Assembly: GCF_011040385.1 (NCBI RefSeq)
Contig: NZ_JAAIKB010000014.1
Span: forward strand, 1-64,000
Reading direction: 5' to 3'
DNA from: Falsiroseomonas algicola
GTDB taxonomy: Bacteria > Pseudomonadota > Alphaproteobacteria > Acetobacterales > Acetobacteraceae
DNA: 64,000 nucleotides
Part shown: positions 16,674-25,022 of the stretch, in pieces
Numbering within the stretch: the stretch's first letter is position 1
Layout of the letters: each line of letters begins with the position of its first letter
Notes under the pieces: generated by a model
The model's database searches: none
What the model was told of the DNA's origin: nothing
What the model saw: only the letters and a program-made list of their open reading frames with translations
Program-made: the position numbers and the translations under genes

Positions 16674-17834
16674 ATGCCGACCATCACGCTCCCCGATGAG
16701 CAGGGCGGCCTGACGCCCTTCACCCTCAGCGCGCCGCGCAACTTCCCGAAGGCCACGCCGCCCTTCCCGCGCGTGGCGCTGGCGGCGGCGCATGTCGTCG
16801 CCGATACGCGCGCGGAGCAGGACCCCTGGCTCGACGCGAAGATCGACTGGGACCGCACCATCGCCTTCCGGAAACATCTCTGGTCGCTGGGCCTGGGTGT
16901 CGCGGAGGCGATGGATACCGCCCAGCGCGGCATGGGCCTCGACTGGATCGCCGCGCAGGAACTCATCCGCCGCTCGCTCGATGCGATGAAGGACGTGCCC
17001 GGCGCGGTGATGGCGTCTGGCGCCGGCACCGACCACCTCGCCCCCGGCCCCGACGTCACGGTGGATGACGTCATCCGCGCCTATGAGGAGCAGTGCGAGG
17101 CGGTGGAGGCCATGGGCGGCCGCATCATCCTCATGGCCTCCCGCGCCCTCGCCAAGGCCGCGAAGTCCCCGGCCGACTACGAACGCGTCTATGCCCGCGT
17201 GCTGTCGCAGGTGAAGCAGCCCGTGATCATCCACTGGCTCGGCGAGATGTTCGACCCCGCGCTGGAAGGCTATTGGGGCAACCACGACCACATGCAGGCG
17301 ATGGAGACGGCGCTCGCCGTCATCCACGCCCATGCCGACAAGGTCGATGGCGTGAAGATCTCCCTGCTGGACGACAGGAAGGAGATTACCATGCGCCGCC
17401 GCCTGCCCAAGGGCGTGCGCATGTACACCGGCGACGACTTCAACTACGCCGAACTCATCGCGGGCGATGACCAGGGCTATTCCGACGCGCTGCTCGGCAT
17501 CTTCGACCCCATCGCCCCCGCGGTTGGCGGCGCGCTGGCCTCGCTCTCGCGCAACGACCTTGCCACCTTCCACGACATCCTGGCGCCGACCGTGCCGCTG
17601 TCGCGCCACATCTTCAAGGCGCCGACACGCTTCTACAAGACCGGCGTCGTCTTCATGGCTTGGCTCAACGGCCACCAGGACCATTTCGTCATGGTCGGCG
17701 GCCAGCAATCCACGCGCAGCATCCGCCATTTCTCGGAGCTCTTCCGCCTGGCCGACAAGGCCGGCCTGCTGCGGGACCCGGAAATGGCGGCTTCCCGCAT
17801 GCGCACGCTGCTCGCGCTGCACGGGGTCGCGTGA
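16674..17834 (+). CDS. DUF993 family protein (TIM-barrel aldolase-like)
   Basis: This 386-residue protein matches the pattern of DUF993 proteins: ITLPDEQG start, WDRTIAFRKHLWSLGLGVAEAMDTAQRGMGLDW, GAGTDHL, then HWLGEMFDPALEGYWG and DGVKISLLDDRKE. The KISLL strand is in the position expected for a Schiff-base lysine of class I aldolases; that role is inference. DUF993 genes are commonly found beside Gfo/Idh and sugar-isomerase genes, as here. The preceding gene ends 3 bp upstream, and the next start overlaps its stop (TGATG). No biochemical function is established for this family as far as I know. Confidence 0.75.
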   Translation: MPTITLPDEQGGLTPFTLSAPRNFPKATPPFPRVALAAAHVVADTRAEQDPWLDAKIDWDRTIAFRKHLWSLGLGVAEAMDTAQRGMGLDWIAAQELIRRSLDAMKDVPGAVMASGAGTDHLAPGPDVTVDDVIRAYEEQCEAVEAMGGRIILMASRALAKAAKSPADYERVYARVLSQVKQPVIIHWLGEMFDPALEGYWGNHDHMQAMETALAVIHAHADKVDGVKISLLDDRKEITMRRRLPKGVRMYTGDDFNYAELIAGDDQGYSDALLGIFDPIAPAVGGALASLSRNDLATFHDILAPTVPLSRHIFKAPTRFYKTGVVFMAWLNGHQDHFVMVGGQQSTRSIRHFSELFRLADKAGLLRDPEMAASRMRTLLALHGVA

Positions 17835-18643
17835 TGGAACTCTCGCTCAACACCGTCACGGTGAAGGAGAAATGGGGCCTCGCCGATTGCATCGAGGGCT
17901 GCGCCCGCCACGGCATCCCCGGCATCGCCCCCTGGCGTGACGTGCTGCACGCCATGGGCGTCGATGCTGCCGCGAAGCGCATCCGCGATGCGGGCCTGAC
18001 GGTCACCGGCCTCTGCCGCGGCGGCATGTTCCCCGCCGCCGATGCCGCCGGCCGCGCCGCGGCCATCGAGGATAATCGCCGCGCCATCGCCGAAGCACAC
18101 GCGCTCGGCGCGCGCTGCCTCGTCATGGTCTGCGGCGGCCTGCCGCCGGGATCGAAGGACCTGCCCGGCGCCCGCGCCCAGGTGCGGGATGGCCTGCACG
18201 CCATCATGGCCGATGCCCGCGCCGCCGGCGTCACCATCGCGCTCGAGCCCCTGCATCCCATGACCTGCGCGGATCGCAGCGTGCTCTCCACGCTCGGACA
18301 GGCGCTCGACCTCTGCGACGAACTCGGGGCGGGCACGGGCGTCGCGCTCGATGTCTATCACGTCTGGTGGGACCCCGACCTCGCGCGCCAGGTGACGCGC
18401 GCGGGAAGCCGCATCGCTGCCTTCCATGTCTGCGACTGGAAGGCGCCGACCACCGACCTCGTCTTCGACCGCGGCATCCCCGGCGAGGGCGTGATCGACA
18501 TCCCCGCCATCCGCGCCATGGTCGTGGAGGCCGGCTACAGCGGCAACTACGCGGAGGTCGAGATCCTCTCCAAGGCCTGGTGGGCCAGGGACCCGGAAGA
18601 GGTCCTGCCCCTGCTGAAGGAACGCAACCTCAGCGCCGTCTGA
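17834..18643 (+). CDS. Sugar phosphate isomerase/epimerase family (xylose isomerase-like TIM barrel)
   Basis: This is a 269-residue AP-endonuclease-2-type TIM barrel. The metal-site strands are visible: IALEPLHP (Glu), GVALDVYHVWWDPD (Asp/His), IAAFHVCDWK (His and Asp) and a C-terminal YAEVEIL (Glu). Such proteins isomerise or epimerise keto sugars and cyclitols (IolE/IolI-like). The ATG at 17834 overlaps the DUF993 stop by one base, implying translational coupling. Its counterpart at 22228-23049 belongs to the opposite operon. Confidence 0.82.
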   Translation: MELSLNTVTVKEKWGLADCIEGCARHGIPGIAPWRDVLHAMGVDAAAKRIRDAGLTVTGLCRGGMFPAADAAGRAAAIEDNRRAIAEAHALGARCLVMVCGGLPPGSKDLPGARAQVRDGLHAIMADARAAGVTIALEPLHPMTCADRSVLSTLGQALDLCDELGAGTGVALDVYHVWWDPDLARQVTRAGSRIAAFHVCDWKAPTTDLVFDRGIPGEGVIDIPAIRAMVVEAGYSGNYAEVEILSKAWWARDPEEVLPLLKERNLSAV

Positions 18644-18674
18644 CACTGAAGAAACCCCGGGAGAAGAAACAACC

Positions 18675-19655
18675 ATGATCCGCCTGACGCGACGTCACCT
18701 GGCTGCCGCGGTCCTCGCCGCACCCTTCCTCCCGGGCGCCGCACGCGCCCAGGCCTGGACGCCAAACCGCCCCATCCGCTTCGTCGTGCCTTTCCCGCCG
18801 GGCGGCGCGACCGATGTCGTCGCGCGCGTGCTGGGCGAGCGTCTGCAGGACCGCCTCGGCCAGCCCGTGACGGTGGAGAACCGCACCGGCGCCGGCGGCA
18901 ACCTCGGCGTGGAGAACGTGGTCCGCAGCGCGCCGGATGGCTACACGATCCTCATGGGCACGACGGGCACGCTGACCATCAACCCGCATCTCTACAGCAG
19001 CATGGCCTTCAACCCCGCGACGGACCTGGCGCCCATCGCCATGGCCTTCGCCACCGACCATGTGCTGATCGTGAACCCCACCGTCCCCGCCCAGACCGCG
19101 CAGGAATTCATCGCGCTGCTGCGCGCGCGGCCCAATGCGCTGTCCTACGGCTCCGGCGGCAGCGGCAGCTCCACGCATCTCGTGCCGGAACTCTTCAAGC
19201 TCGTCGCGCGCGTGGAGATGCAGCACGTCCCCTATCGCGGCAGCGCGCCCGCGCTGAACGACACGGTCGCGGGCACGGTGCAGGTGATGCTGGACCAGCT
19301 TCCCTCCGCGCTCGGCATGATCCAGGGCGGGCGCGTCCGTGCGCTGGCCGTCACCGGCCCGCGCCGTTCCTCTCTGCTGCCCGATGTGCCGACGCTGGCG
19401 GAGATCGGCCTGCCGGAGGCGCAGGCCACCAGCTGGGGCGCCGTCATGGCCCCCGCCGGCACGCCCGCCCCGATCGTCGATCGCTACAACGGCCTGCTGC
19501 GGGAGATCCTGGCCGACGCGACCGTGCAGCAGCGCCTGGCTGCCGCGGGCGCCGATGCCGTCTTCTCCACGCCCACGGACCTCGCCGCCACCATGCGGTC
19601 GGAATCGGAGAAGTGGAGCCGCGTCATCCGCGAGGCCCGGATCACGGTGAACTGA
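18675..19655 (+). CDS. Bug/TctC-family substrate-binding protein
   Basis: This is a 326-residue exported receptor. The signal region MIRLTRRHLAAAVLAAPFLPGAARAQ contains RRH, so Tat export is possible. Family landmarks are PIRFVVPFPPGGATDVVAR, VENRTGAGGNLGVE, VPYRGSAPALNDTVAG and LLPDVPTLAEIG. It is the last catabolic gene of the DapA-like operon, 31 bp downstream of the isomerase-like gene, and probably captures the pathway's substrate. The only complete membrane partner pair in the window (tctBA, 26033-28094) sits behind the same type of operator, so the two could share that permease. That is inference. Confidence 0.9.
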   Translation: MIRLTRRHLAAAVLAAPFLPGAARAQAWTPNRPIRFVVPFPPGGATDVVARVLGERLQDRLGQPVTVENRTGAGGNLGVENVVRSAPDGYTILMGTTGTLTINPHLYSSMAFNPATDLAPIAMAFATDHVLIVNPTVPAQTAQEFIALLRARPNALSYGSGGSGSSTHLVPELFKLVARVEMQHVPYRGSAPALNDTVAGTVQVMLDQLPSALGMIQGGRVRALAVTGPRRSSLLPDVPTLAEIGLPEAQATSWGAVMAPAGTPAPIVDRYNGLLREILADATVQQRLAAAGADAVFSTPTDLAATMRSESEKWSRVIREARITVN

Positions 19656-19663
19656 GCCTGCCC

Positions 19664-20227
19664 ATGCAAGCGCGCCCCTGGCCCTGGATCCTCGCCCTCG
19701 CCGCCATCGTCGTGGCGACGGCGGGCGTCCTGCTGGCCATGGGGCGCGTGCCGATCTGCGAATGCGGCACGGTGAAGCTGTGGCATGGGGAGGTCGTCAG
19801 CAGCGAGAACTCCCAGCACCTGACCGACTGGTACACGCCATCCCACATCGTGCACGGCATGCTCTTCTACGCCGCCGGGCATTTCCTGATGCGCCGCTTC
19901 GGCCTGATGCCGCGCCTCGTCGTCGCGACCATCCTCGAAGCCGCCTGGGAGATCGCGGAGAACACCGACGCCGTCATCCAGCGCTATCGCGAGGCGACCA
20001 TCGCCCTCGACTATTTCGGCGACAGCGTCATCAATTCCGTCAGCGACATCGGCGCGATGTGGCTGGGCTTCCTGATCGCAGCCAGGCTTCCGGCCTGGGC
20101 CACCGTCGCGCTGGCGCTCGCCTTCGAGATCGGCGTGGCGCTGGTCATCCGCGACAACCTCACGCTCAACGTGCTGATGCTGATCTGGCCGCTGGACAGC
20201 GTGAAGGCCTGGCAGGAAGGCGCGTGA
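19664..20227 (+). CDS. UPF0314/DUF2585 membrane protein
   Basis: This is a 187-residue integral membrane protein with about four helices. The signature RVPICECGTVKLWHGEVV, then SSENSQHLTDWYTPSHIVHG and AAWEIAENTDAVIQRYRE, is characteristic of the alphaproteobacterial UPF0314 family, and the C-terminus DNLTLNVLMLIWPLDSVKAWQ also fits. Function is unknown. Conserved His, Asp and Glu residues in and near the helices hint at metal or phosphate chemistry, but this is unproven. It starts 8 bp after the Bug gene. It is probably cotranscribed, though the link is more likely positional than functional. Confidence 0.85.
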   Translation: MQARPWPWILALAAIVVATAGVLLAMGRVPICECGTVKLWHGEVVSSENSQHLTDWYTPSHIVHGMLFYAAGHFLMRRFGLMPRLVVATILEAAWEIAENTDAVIQRYREATIALDYFGDSVINSVSDIGAMWLGFLIAARLPAWATVALALAFEIGVALVIRDNLTLNVLMLIWPLDSVKAWQEGA

Positions 20228-20228
20228 C

Positions 20229-20807
20229 TCAGGTCCGCGTCGCGTTGTCCCGCGCGATCGTCGCCACCAGGATCAGCGCCACGCGGTCGCTGCCGGGCGG
20301 ATTGGCGCGGAGCCGGATCTCCATCACCAGCGGGCCGTTGCGCGGCCTGATCTGGTAGCGCTCCTCCCGCGCGCCGCCGCCCGGTGCTTCGTTCGCCGGC
20401 ACCAGCAGCGGCGCGACGGGCCCGCCCTCGCTCGCCACGCGCTCCATGGCCTGCCCCAGCAGGGCGGCCGCGTGGTTCCCATCCGCATAAGGCGCCACAA
20501 CCGTGCAGCCGGCGCCGCCTTCGACCACCGCGACGAAGAAGGGCCGGCCCGCGGCGCGCCACACCTCCCGCCGGAAGGGCGCGGCAGGCGTCGCCCCCTC
20601 CGGCGTCGGCGTGAAGCCATCCGCCTTCAGCCGTTCCGTCATCACCGCCGGCCGTCCGACGCCGCCCATGCAGTAATGCGCGAAGCCCGCCATGCTGAGG
20701 TCGGCCGCGAGCCGCAGCCGTTCCGCCGGCAAATCCGACACCACCGCGGGCTTCGGTGGCGGCGCGGCGCAGCCCGCCAGCAGCAGCGCCGCCAGAGCGC
20801 GTCTCAC
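20229..20807 (-). CDS. Hypothetical lipoprotein
   Basis: This is a 192-residue protein beginning at GTG 20807, which overlaps the stop of the upstream enolase-superfamily gene (GTGA). The N-terminus VRRALAALLLAGCAAPPP is a short signal ending in a lipobox (LAGC), so a lipid-anchored product is expected. The rest shows paired cysteines (HYCMGG and GAGCTVV), a repeated beta pattern and a C-terminal LVMEIRLRANPPGSDRVALILVATIAR. I do not recognise the family. It shares an operon with sugar-catabolic enzymes by overlap, but nothing in it suggests catalysis. Confidence 0.6.
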   Translation of the reverse strand: MRRALAALLLAGCAAPPPKPAVVSDLPAERLRLAADLSMAGFAHYCMGGVGRPAVMTERLKADGFTPTPEGATPAAPFRREVWRAAGRPFFVAVVEGGAGCTVVAPYADGNHAAALLGQAMERVASEGGPVAPLLVPANEAPGGGAREERYQIRPRNGPLVMEIRLRANPPGSDRVALILVATIARDNATRT

Positions 20808-22231
20808 GGCCAGGCGGCCTTCGGCATCGCCTCCATCGCCGCCGTATCGGGCTCCTCCGTCGCGCCCAGTCCAGGCACGTCGAGGCTGGTCAGGTCCAGC
20901 ATCCCCTCCCGGATCGCCAGCCGCGGCCCGCGCGACGTGTCGGCATAGAGCGTCGGATGCGCCTCCATGAACCGCACCGCCTCCGCCTTCGGGCGGCCAT
21001 TGAAGCCATCGATGAAGTGGTGGCCGTTGCGCTCGACATGCGGCAGCCCGAGCAGCGAGATCAGCGCCAGGTCCTGCTGCACGCAGACCCCCGCCAGCGT
21101 CGTCAGATCCTCCGCCGACATGAAGTAGCGCTCGCGCCCTTCCTCCGCGTTCCAGGCGCGGCAGCGCGCCAGGTTCACGAGGCTGCGCCAGACGCCCTTG
21201 CACGCCTTGCTGGAAACGCCCGCATAGCCCAGCGCGCGTCCCGTCACGAAGGCATCCAGCGGGCCGTCGCTTTCGTCGATGATCACCGGCCGTTCGGCGG
21301 CGAGCACAGCCATCCCCGTCTCCAGCGCCCGCGCGCGCTTCACCGGCTGCTCGATGTAGAGGATCGAGGCGCAGAGCTTCGCAAGCCGCGGCTCCGCCTG
21401 CATCGCCCGCCACAGCGCCAGCGCGCCCTCCGCATCCTCATACTGCTCGTTGCCGTCGAGGCTGGCGTGATAGCCGCCATGCAGCCGGTCCAGCACGGAA
21501 GCGATGCGTGACAGGCGCTCCACATCGGCGGCGACGTTGCCGCCGACCTTCAGCTTCCAGTAGCGGTGCCGGTAGCCCGCGACGATTTCCTCGAGTGTCT
21601 CCGGCAGCCCGTCATCCACGCGGCTGTCCTGGTCCGACGCCGTGATGGGGTCCACCAGCCCCACCGTGTGCCGCGCATGCACCTGCTTCAGGGGCGAAAG
21701 CCCCGACAGCATCGCCGGAACATCGAAACCGGCGAGGTCGGGGGCCACGGCATGTGCTGCCATGCCGCCAATATTGGCGCGCATGCCGGTCCAGAAGGAC
21801 ACGCCCTTCGCCTTCAGCACCGCATCCAGCATGGCGCGGTCCAGCAGCGCGCGGCCGTAGCTTGCCACCAGCGGGTTCAGCAATTCCTCGCCGGCCGCCT
21901 TCGTCACCTCCGCATAGCTGTCGGCAAAATGGCCGAAGGCGGTATTGGCGCCGGCGGCGAGCGTCGCTTCCGTCGCGATCTCGATCGCGCGGCGCAGCTG
22001 GTGCTCGTTCTGCGCGTCGCTCAGGGCGGGGTTCTTGTCGAACCACTTGGCGGCCAGCGTCTCCGCCGCGATGCCCCAATGTTCCGTCCCATCCTCCAGC
22101 CGGATGCGCGCGCGGATCACGGCCTGGCGGCCCTGCGTCACGGTGATGACGCCGAAGCGGAAGGGCAGGCGCAGCGTGAAGGGCCATTCGAAGCGCTGCG
22201 TCTCCAGCAGCGTGAAGCGGGGCGCGGTCAT
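20804..22231 (-). CDS. Enolase-superfamily enzyme (mandelate racemase/muconate lactonizing-like)
   Basis: This 475-residue protein has an N-terminal capping domain and a barrel. The superfamily acid-base and metal residues can be read in order: KLKVGGN (KxK-type), SLDGNEQY (Asp ligand), YIEQPVKR (Glu ligand), IIDESDGP (Asp/Glu ligand) and SSKACKG (late lysine). It is longer than typical 370-400-residue members because of extra N-terminal and C-terminal segments. Members abstract a proton alpha to a carboxylate, usually dehydrating or racemising sugar acids. Its start overlaps the stop of the isomerase-like gene (ATGA). The operon reads Gfo/Idh, isomerase-like, this enzyme, lipoprotein. Confidence 0.8.
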   Translation of the reverse strand: MTAPRFTLLETQRFEWPFTLRLPFRFGVITVTQGRQAVIRARIRLEDGTEHWGIAAETLAAKWFDKNPALSDAQNEHQLRRAIEIATEATLAAGANTAFGHFADSYAEVTKAAGEELLNPLVASYGRALLDRAMLDAVLKAKGVSFWTGMRANIGGMAAHAVAPDLAGFDVPAMLSGLSPLKQVHARHTVGLVDPITASDQDSRVDDGLPETLEEIVAGYRHRYWKLKVGGNVAADVERLSRIASVLDRLHGGYHASLDGNEQYEDAEGALALWRAMQAEPRLAKLCASILYIEQPVKRARALETGMAVLAAERPVIIDESDGPLDAFVTGRALGYAGVSSKACKGVWRSLVNLARCRAWNAEEGRERYFMSAEDLTTLAGVCVQQDLALISLLGLPHVERNGHHFIDGFNGRPKAEAVRFMEAHPTLYADTSRGPRLAIREGMLDLTSLDVPGLGATEEPDTAAMEAMPKAAWP

Positions 22232-23049
22232 GCCATCATCTCCTCGATGCCGCGCAGGTAGCCGATGGCGCGGGCGGCGCTGGTCGGGCCGTCGGGATGG
22301 TAGTCGAAGGGCTCCACCGCGCAGAAGCCGGCGTAGCGCGCATCCCGCAGCGCAGCCAGCACCGGCCCGAAGCGATCCCCGCCCTGGCCGGGGCCGCGGC
22401 GGTTGCGGTCGTTCAGATGCACATGCGCGATCCAGCCGGTGGGGACGAGGCGCCGCAGCAGCACCGCCGCTTCCTCCGTCTCGCCATTTCCCGCCGCGCT
22501 GACGTCGAGCATCGTCTTCAGACCCGGCACATCCAGCCGCGCGACGATCTCCACTGCCTCCTCGACGGTGCGCGCCCAGTTCGTCTGCCCCGCATCCAGC
22601 GGTTCCAGGCAATAGGTCAGGCCGTTCTGCGCGGCCCAGGCGCCGGCCTTGGCCATCGCCTCCTCCGCCCGCCCTGCATCGCCATCGGCGGCGACATGCC
22701 GCTGCTTCGGCGACCCGTGCACCAGCAAGGTCGCGCCGAGGTCGGCCGCGAGTTCCACCAGCCCCTGCATGACATCCAGGGTGCGGGCGCGCACCGCGCT
22801 CTCCGCCGTGGTGATCGACAGCCCCGCCGGCGCCACCAGCAGCCAGTGGAGCGAGGTGATGGGCGCGCCCGCCTCCGCCGCGATGCGCCGCAGCTCCGCG
22901 CGCCGCGCGGCCGGAATGCGATGCGGCGCCTCCGCATCCAGCGTGAAGGGCGCGACCTCCAGCCCGTCATAGCCGAGCGCGGCGGCGAGCCGCGCCTGCT
23001 GCTCGAAGGGCAGCCCCGCGACGACTTCGTTGCAGAGCGAGATGCGCAT
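22228..23049 (-). CDS. Sugar phosphate isomerase/epimerase family protein
   Basis: This is a 273-residue AP-endonuclease-2-like TIM barrel. Metal-binding strands are LTYCLEPLD (Glu), LKTMLDVSA (Asp), WIAHVHLNDRNR (His, Asp) and FCAVEPFDY (Glu). It begins 3 bp after the Gfo/Idh stop and overlaps the enolase-superfamily start, so all three are translated together. It differs substantially from the second isomerase-like protein at 17834-18643, suggesting distinct substrates or steps rather than a recent duplication. Confidence 0.83.
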   Translation of the reverse strand: MRISLCNEVVAGLPFEQQARLAAALGYDGLEVAPFTLDAEAPHRIPAARRAELRRIAAEAGAPITSLHWLLVAPAGLSITTAESAVRARTLDVMQGLVELAADLGATLLVHGSPKQRHVAADGDAGRAEEAMAKAGAWAAQNGLTYCLEPLDAGQTNWARTVEEAVEIVARLDVPGLKTMLDVSAAGNGETEEAAVLLRRLVPTGWIAHVHLNDRNRRGPGQGGDRFGPVLAALRDARYAGFCAVEPFDYHPDGPTSAARAIGYLRGIEEMMA

Positions 23050-23052
23050 GCG

Positions 23053-24054
23053 TCAGTCGATCTCCACCACGCGACCCTCATGCGCGGAACGCCGCGCCGC
23101 GTCCAGTATCCGCAGCGGCAGCACGCCGCCTTCATGCAGGTCGGGCCCCTGCGGGATGCGCGTCTCCATGGCGTGGAGAAAAGCCTCCAGCTCCGCCGCC
23201 ACCACGCCGACCGGGTCCAGTGACCCGGCGCCCAGATCCTCCGTGGGGCCGAAGTCGGGCATCCAGGCGCCGCCCGCGCCCGGCACATGGCGCCCGCGCC
23301 GCAGGCGCAGCGTCTCCGCCATGAAATCAACCTCCGCCAGCGCGGCGCTGCCCGCCACGGCCAGCAGCTTGCGCGTCTCCGCCCCCGGCACCACGGCATC
23401 CGCGTGTTCGCCGGGCAGCACGCAGCCCGCCTCGATCATCGCGGTGGCGCCGGAGGGGAAGACCAGCTGCATCACCGCCAGGTCCTCCCGCCCCCGTCCT
23501 AGCGGATCCGACAGCGTGGCGAAGACGCGGGCCGGGGCCTCGCCGGCGATCCAGGGGATCAGGTCCGCGAAATGCACGGCATCGTTCAGCAGCGCGCCCG
23601 AATCACCCCGCGCACGCTTCAGCCCGGACATGCGGGCCGAGAGGTGATGGAGGCGACCGAAGCCACCCTCCCGCGCCAGGCGGTGCAGCGCCCGCGCCTT
23701 GGGATGGAAGCGGAAGAAAAGGCCCAGCTGAACGATGCGCCCCGCTGCCAGCGCATGCAGTGCCGCGGATTGCTCGGCGGTCTCGGTCGCCGGCTTTTCC
23801 AGGAACAGGTCGCGCCCCGCCCGCAGCACGGCCTCCGCCAGGGCCACATGCGTCGCCGGTGGCGTCGCGATGATGACGGCGTCGCTGGCCGCCAGCCCCT
23901 CCTCCAGCCGCGTGACGAAACGCGTGCCGGGCGGCGCCAGGGCGCGCATGGCGGCATCGGGTTCATGCACCAGCGCGTCCCGTTCGAGCCGCGCCAGCGC
24001 CGCCAGGTGCACCCGCCCGAAAGCCCCACATCCCAGGAGAAGCAGCCGCGCCAT
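23053..24054 (-). CDS. Gfo/Idh/MocA-family oxidoreductase
   Basis: This is a 333-residue dehydrogenase. The dinucleotide-binding start LLLLGCGAFGRVHLAAL is followed by DAVIIATPPATHVALAEAVL and the EKP signature in GRDLFLEKPATETAEQ. The C-terminal domain has LLNDAVHFADLIPWI in the substrate position. It is the first gene of a minus-strand operon whose promoter region carries a perfect 18-bp LacI-type palindrome at 24082-24099. The substrate is unknown; context suggests a sugar or sugar acid processed with the isomerase-like and enolase-type neighbours. Confidence 0.88.
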   Translation of the reverse strand: MARLLLLGCGAFGRVHLAALARLERDALVHEPDAAMRALAPPGTRFVTRLEEGLAASDAVIIATPPATHVALAEAVLRAGRDLFLEKPATETAEQSAALHALAAGRIVQLGLFFRFHPKARALHRLAREGGFGRLHHLSARMSGLKRARGDSGALLNDAVHFADLIPWIAGEAPARVFATLSDPLGRGREDLAVMQLVFPSGATAMIEAGCVLPGEHADAVVPGAETRKLLAVAGSAALAEVDFMAETLRLRRGRHVPGAGGAWMPDFGPTEDLGAGSLDPVGVVAAELEAFLHAMETRIPQGPDLHEGGVLPLRILDAARRSAHEGRVVEID

Positions 24055-24081
24055 GCGCCATCTCCGCAGGCGCCGCGCCGC

Positions 24082-24099
24082 GGGTCAAGCGCTTGACCC
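24082..24099. promoter_or_regulatory. Perfect 18-bp palindrome matching the LacI-family operator pattern
   Basis: GGGTCAAGCGCTTGACCC is fully self-complementary and contains AAnCGnTT, the core of LacI/GalR-family operators. It sits in the 74-bp divergent spacer between the Gfo/Idh operon (minus) and the GNAT gene (plus), 28 bp from the former's start. It includes TTGACC, usable as a -35 box. No LacI-family gene is present in the window. Confidence 0.6.
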
Positions 24100-24128
24100 C
24101 GCCCCTGCCGCGCGCGAGCCTTCGTGCC

Positions 24129-24947
24129 ATGCCCGCCTTCCGCGACGCGACGGATGCCGACCTGCCCCGTGCCGCGGCGCTCTCCGCCCGCATCGGCTGG
24201 AACCAGGTGCAGGCCGATTGGCGGCACTTCCTGCATCACGGCGCGGTGCGCGTGCTGGATGACGGCGACGCCGATTGCCTGGCCGCCAGCGCGGCGCTGC
24301 TGCCCTTCGACGACCGCCTCGCCTGGATCTCCATGGTGCTGGTGCGGCCCGACCGGCGGCGAGAGGGGCTGGCGACATCGCTCATGCGCTGGGCGATCGA
24401 CCATCCCGCCGCGCCGCGCTGTCTCGCGCTCGATGCCACGCCGGCGGGCAGGGAGGTCTATGGGCGCCTCGGCTTCGAGGACCTCTTCGGCTTCGCCCGC
24501 TGGACGCTGCCCGCTCTGCCGGTGGCGCCGGGATGCCGGCCGCTCCTGGATGCCGACTGGGACTGGATCCTGCCGCTCGACGGCCAGGTCTTCGGCGCGC
24601 CACGCGCCACGCTGCTGCGCGGCTTCGCGCAGCGCCTGCCGGCAGCCGCCTTCGTCCTGCCGGACGGCCGCGGCTTCGTGCTGGCGCGGGATGGGCTGCG
24701 CGCGCCGCAGATCGGCCCGGTCGTCGCGCCGGATCAGGATGGCGCCCTCGCGCTCATCGCCACCGCTCGCGCCGCACTCGGGCGCGATGCGGTGATCGAT
24801 CTCGCGGATGCCGCCACGCGCATCGCGGCATCGATCACGCAGGCGGGCGGGGAGAGACTGCGTCCCTTCACCCGCATGGCGCGAGGCGCGATGCCCTCCG
24901 CGCTTCCTGAACAAAACTTCGTCTTTGCAGGGCCGGAGTTCGGTTGA
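24129..24947 (+). CDS. GNAT-family N-acetyltransferase with C-terminal YitH-like domain
   Basis: This is a 272-residue protein. Residues 1-130 form a GNAT fold: FRDATDADLPRAAALSARIGW, then WISMVLVRPDRRREGLATSLM, which carries the acetyl-CoA pyrophosphate loop (R-R-x-G-L-A), and VYGRLGFEDL. The C-terminal half (about 140-265) resembles the extra Acetyltransf_18 domain of YitH-type proteins, with GFVLARDGLRAPQIGPVVA. The start at 24129 removes 12 residues of weak similarity from the longer frame at 24093, which would run into the palindrome. The acceptor is unknown. It is divergent from the Gfo/Idh operon. Confidence 0.8.
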   Translation: MPAFRDATDADLPRAAALSARIGWNQVQADWRHFLHHGAVRVLDDGDADCLAASAALLPFDDRLAWISMVLVRPDRRREGLATSLMRWAIDHPAAPRCLALDATPAGREVYGRLGFEDLFGFARWTLPALPVAPGCRPLLDADWDWILPLDGQVFGAPRATLLRGFAQRLPAAAFVLPDGRGFVLARDGLRAPQIGPVVAPDQDGALALIATARAALGRDAVIDLADAATRIAASITQAGGERLRPFTRMARGAMPSALPEQNFVFAGPEFG

Positions 24948-24977
24948 CGCCGCGCGCGGGCTGGCCTCACCATCCAG

Positions 24978-24993
24978 GTAACCGGTGGGTTAC
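24978..24993. promoter_or_regulatory. Predicted TetR operator, site B, ahead of tctCBA
   Basis: GGTAAC-N6-GTTACC matches site A at 14414 in half-site sequence and spacing. It lies between a possible -35 box TTGACG (24944-24949) and the GGAGGGGA ribosome-binding site of the TctC gene. This places the transporter operon under the same regulator as the DapA-like operon, most simply the TetR protein encoded at 13755. Confidence 0.6.
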
Positions 24994-25022
24994 CCATGAG
25001 AACCGGAGGGGAGAACGGACCG

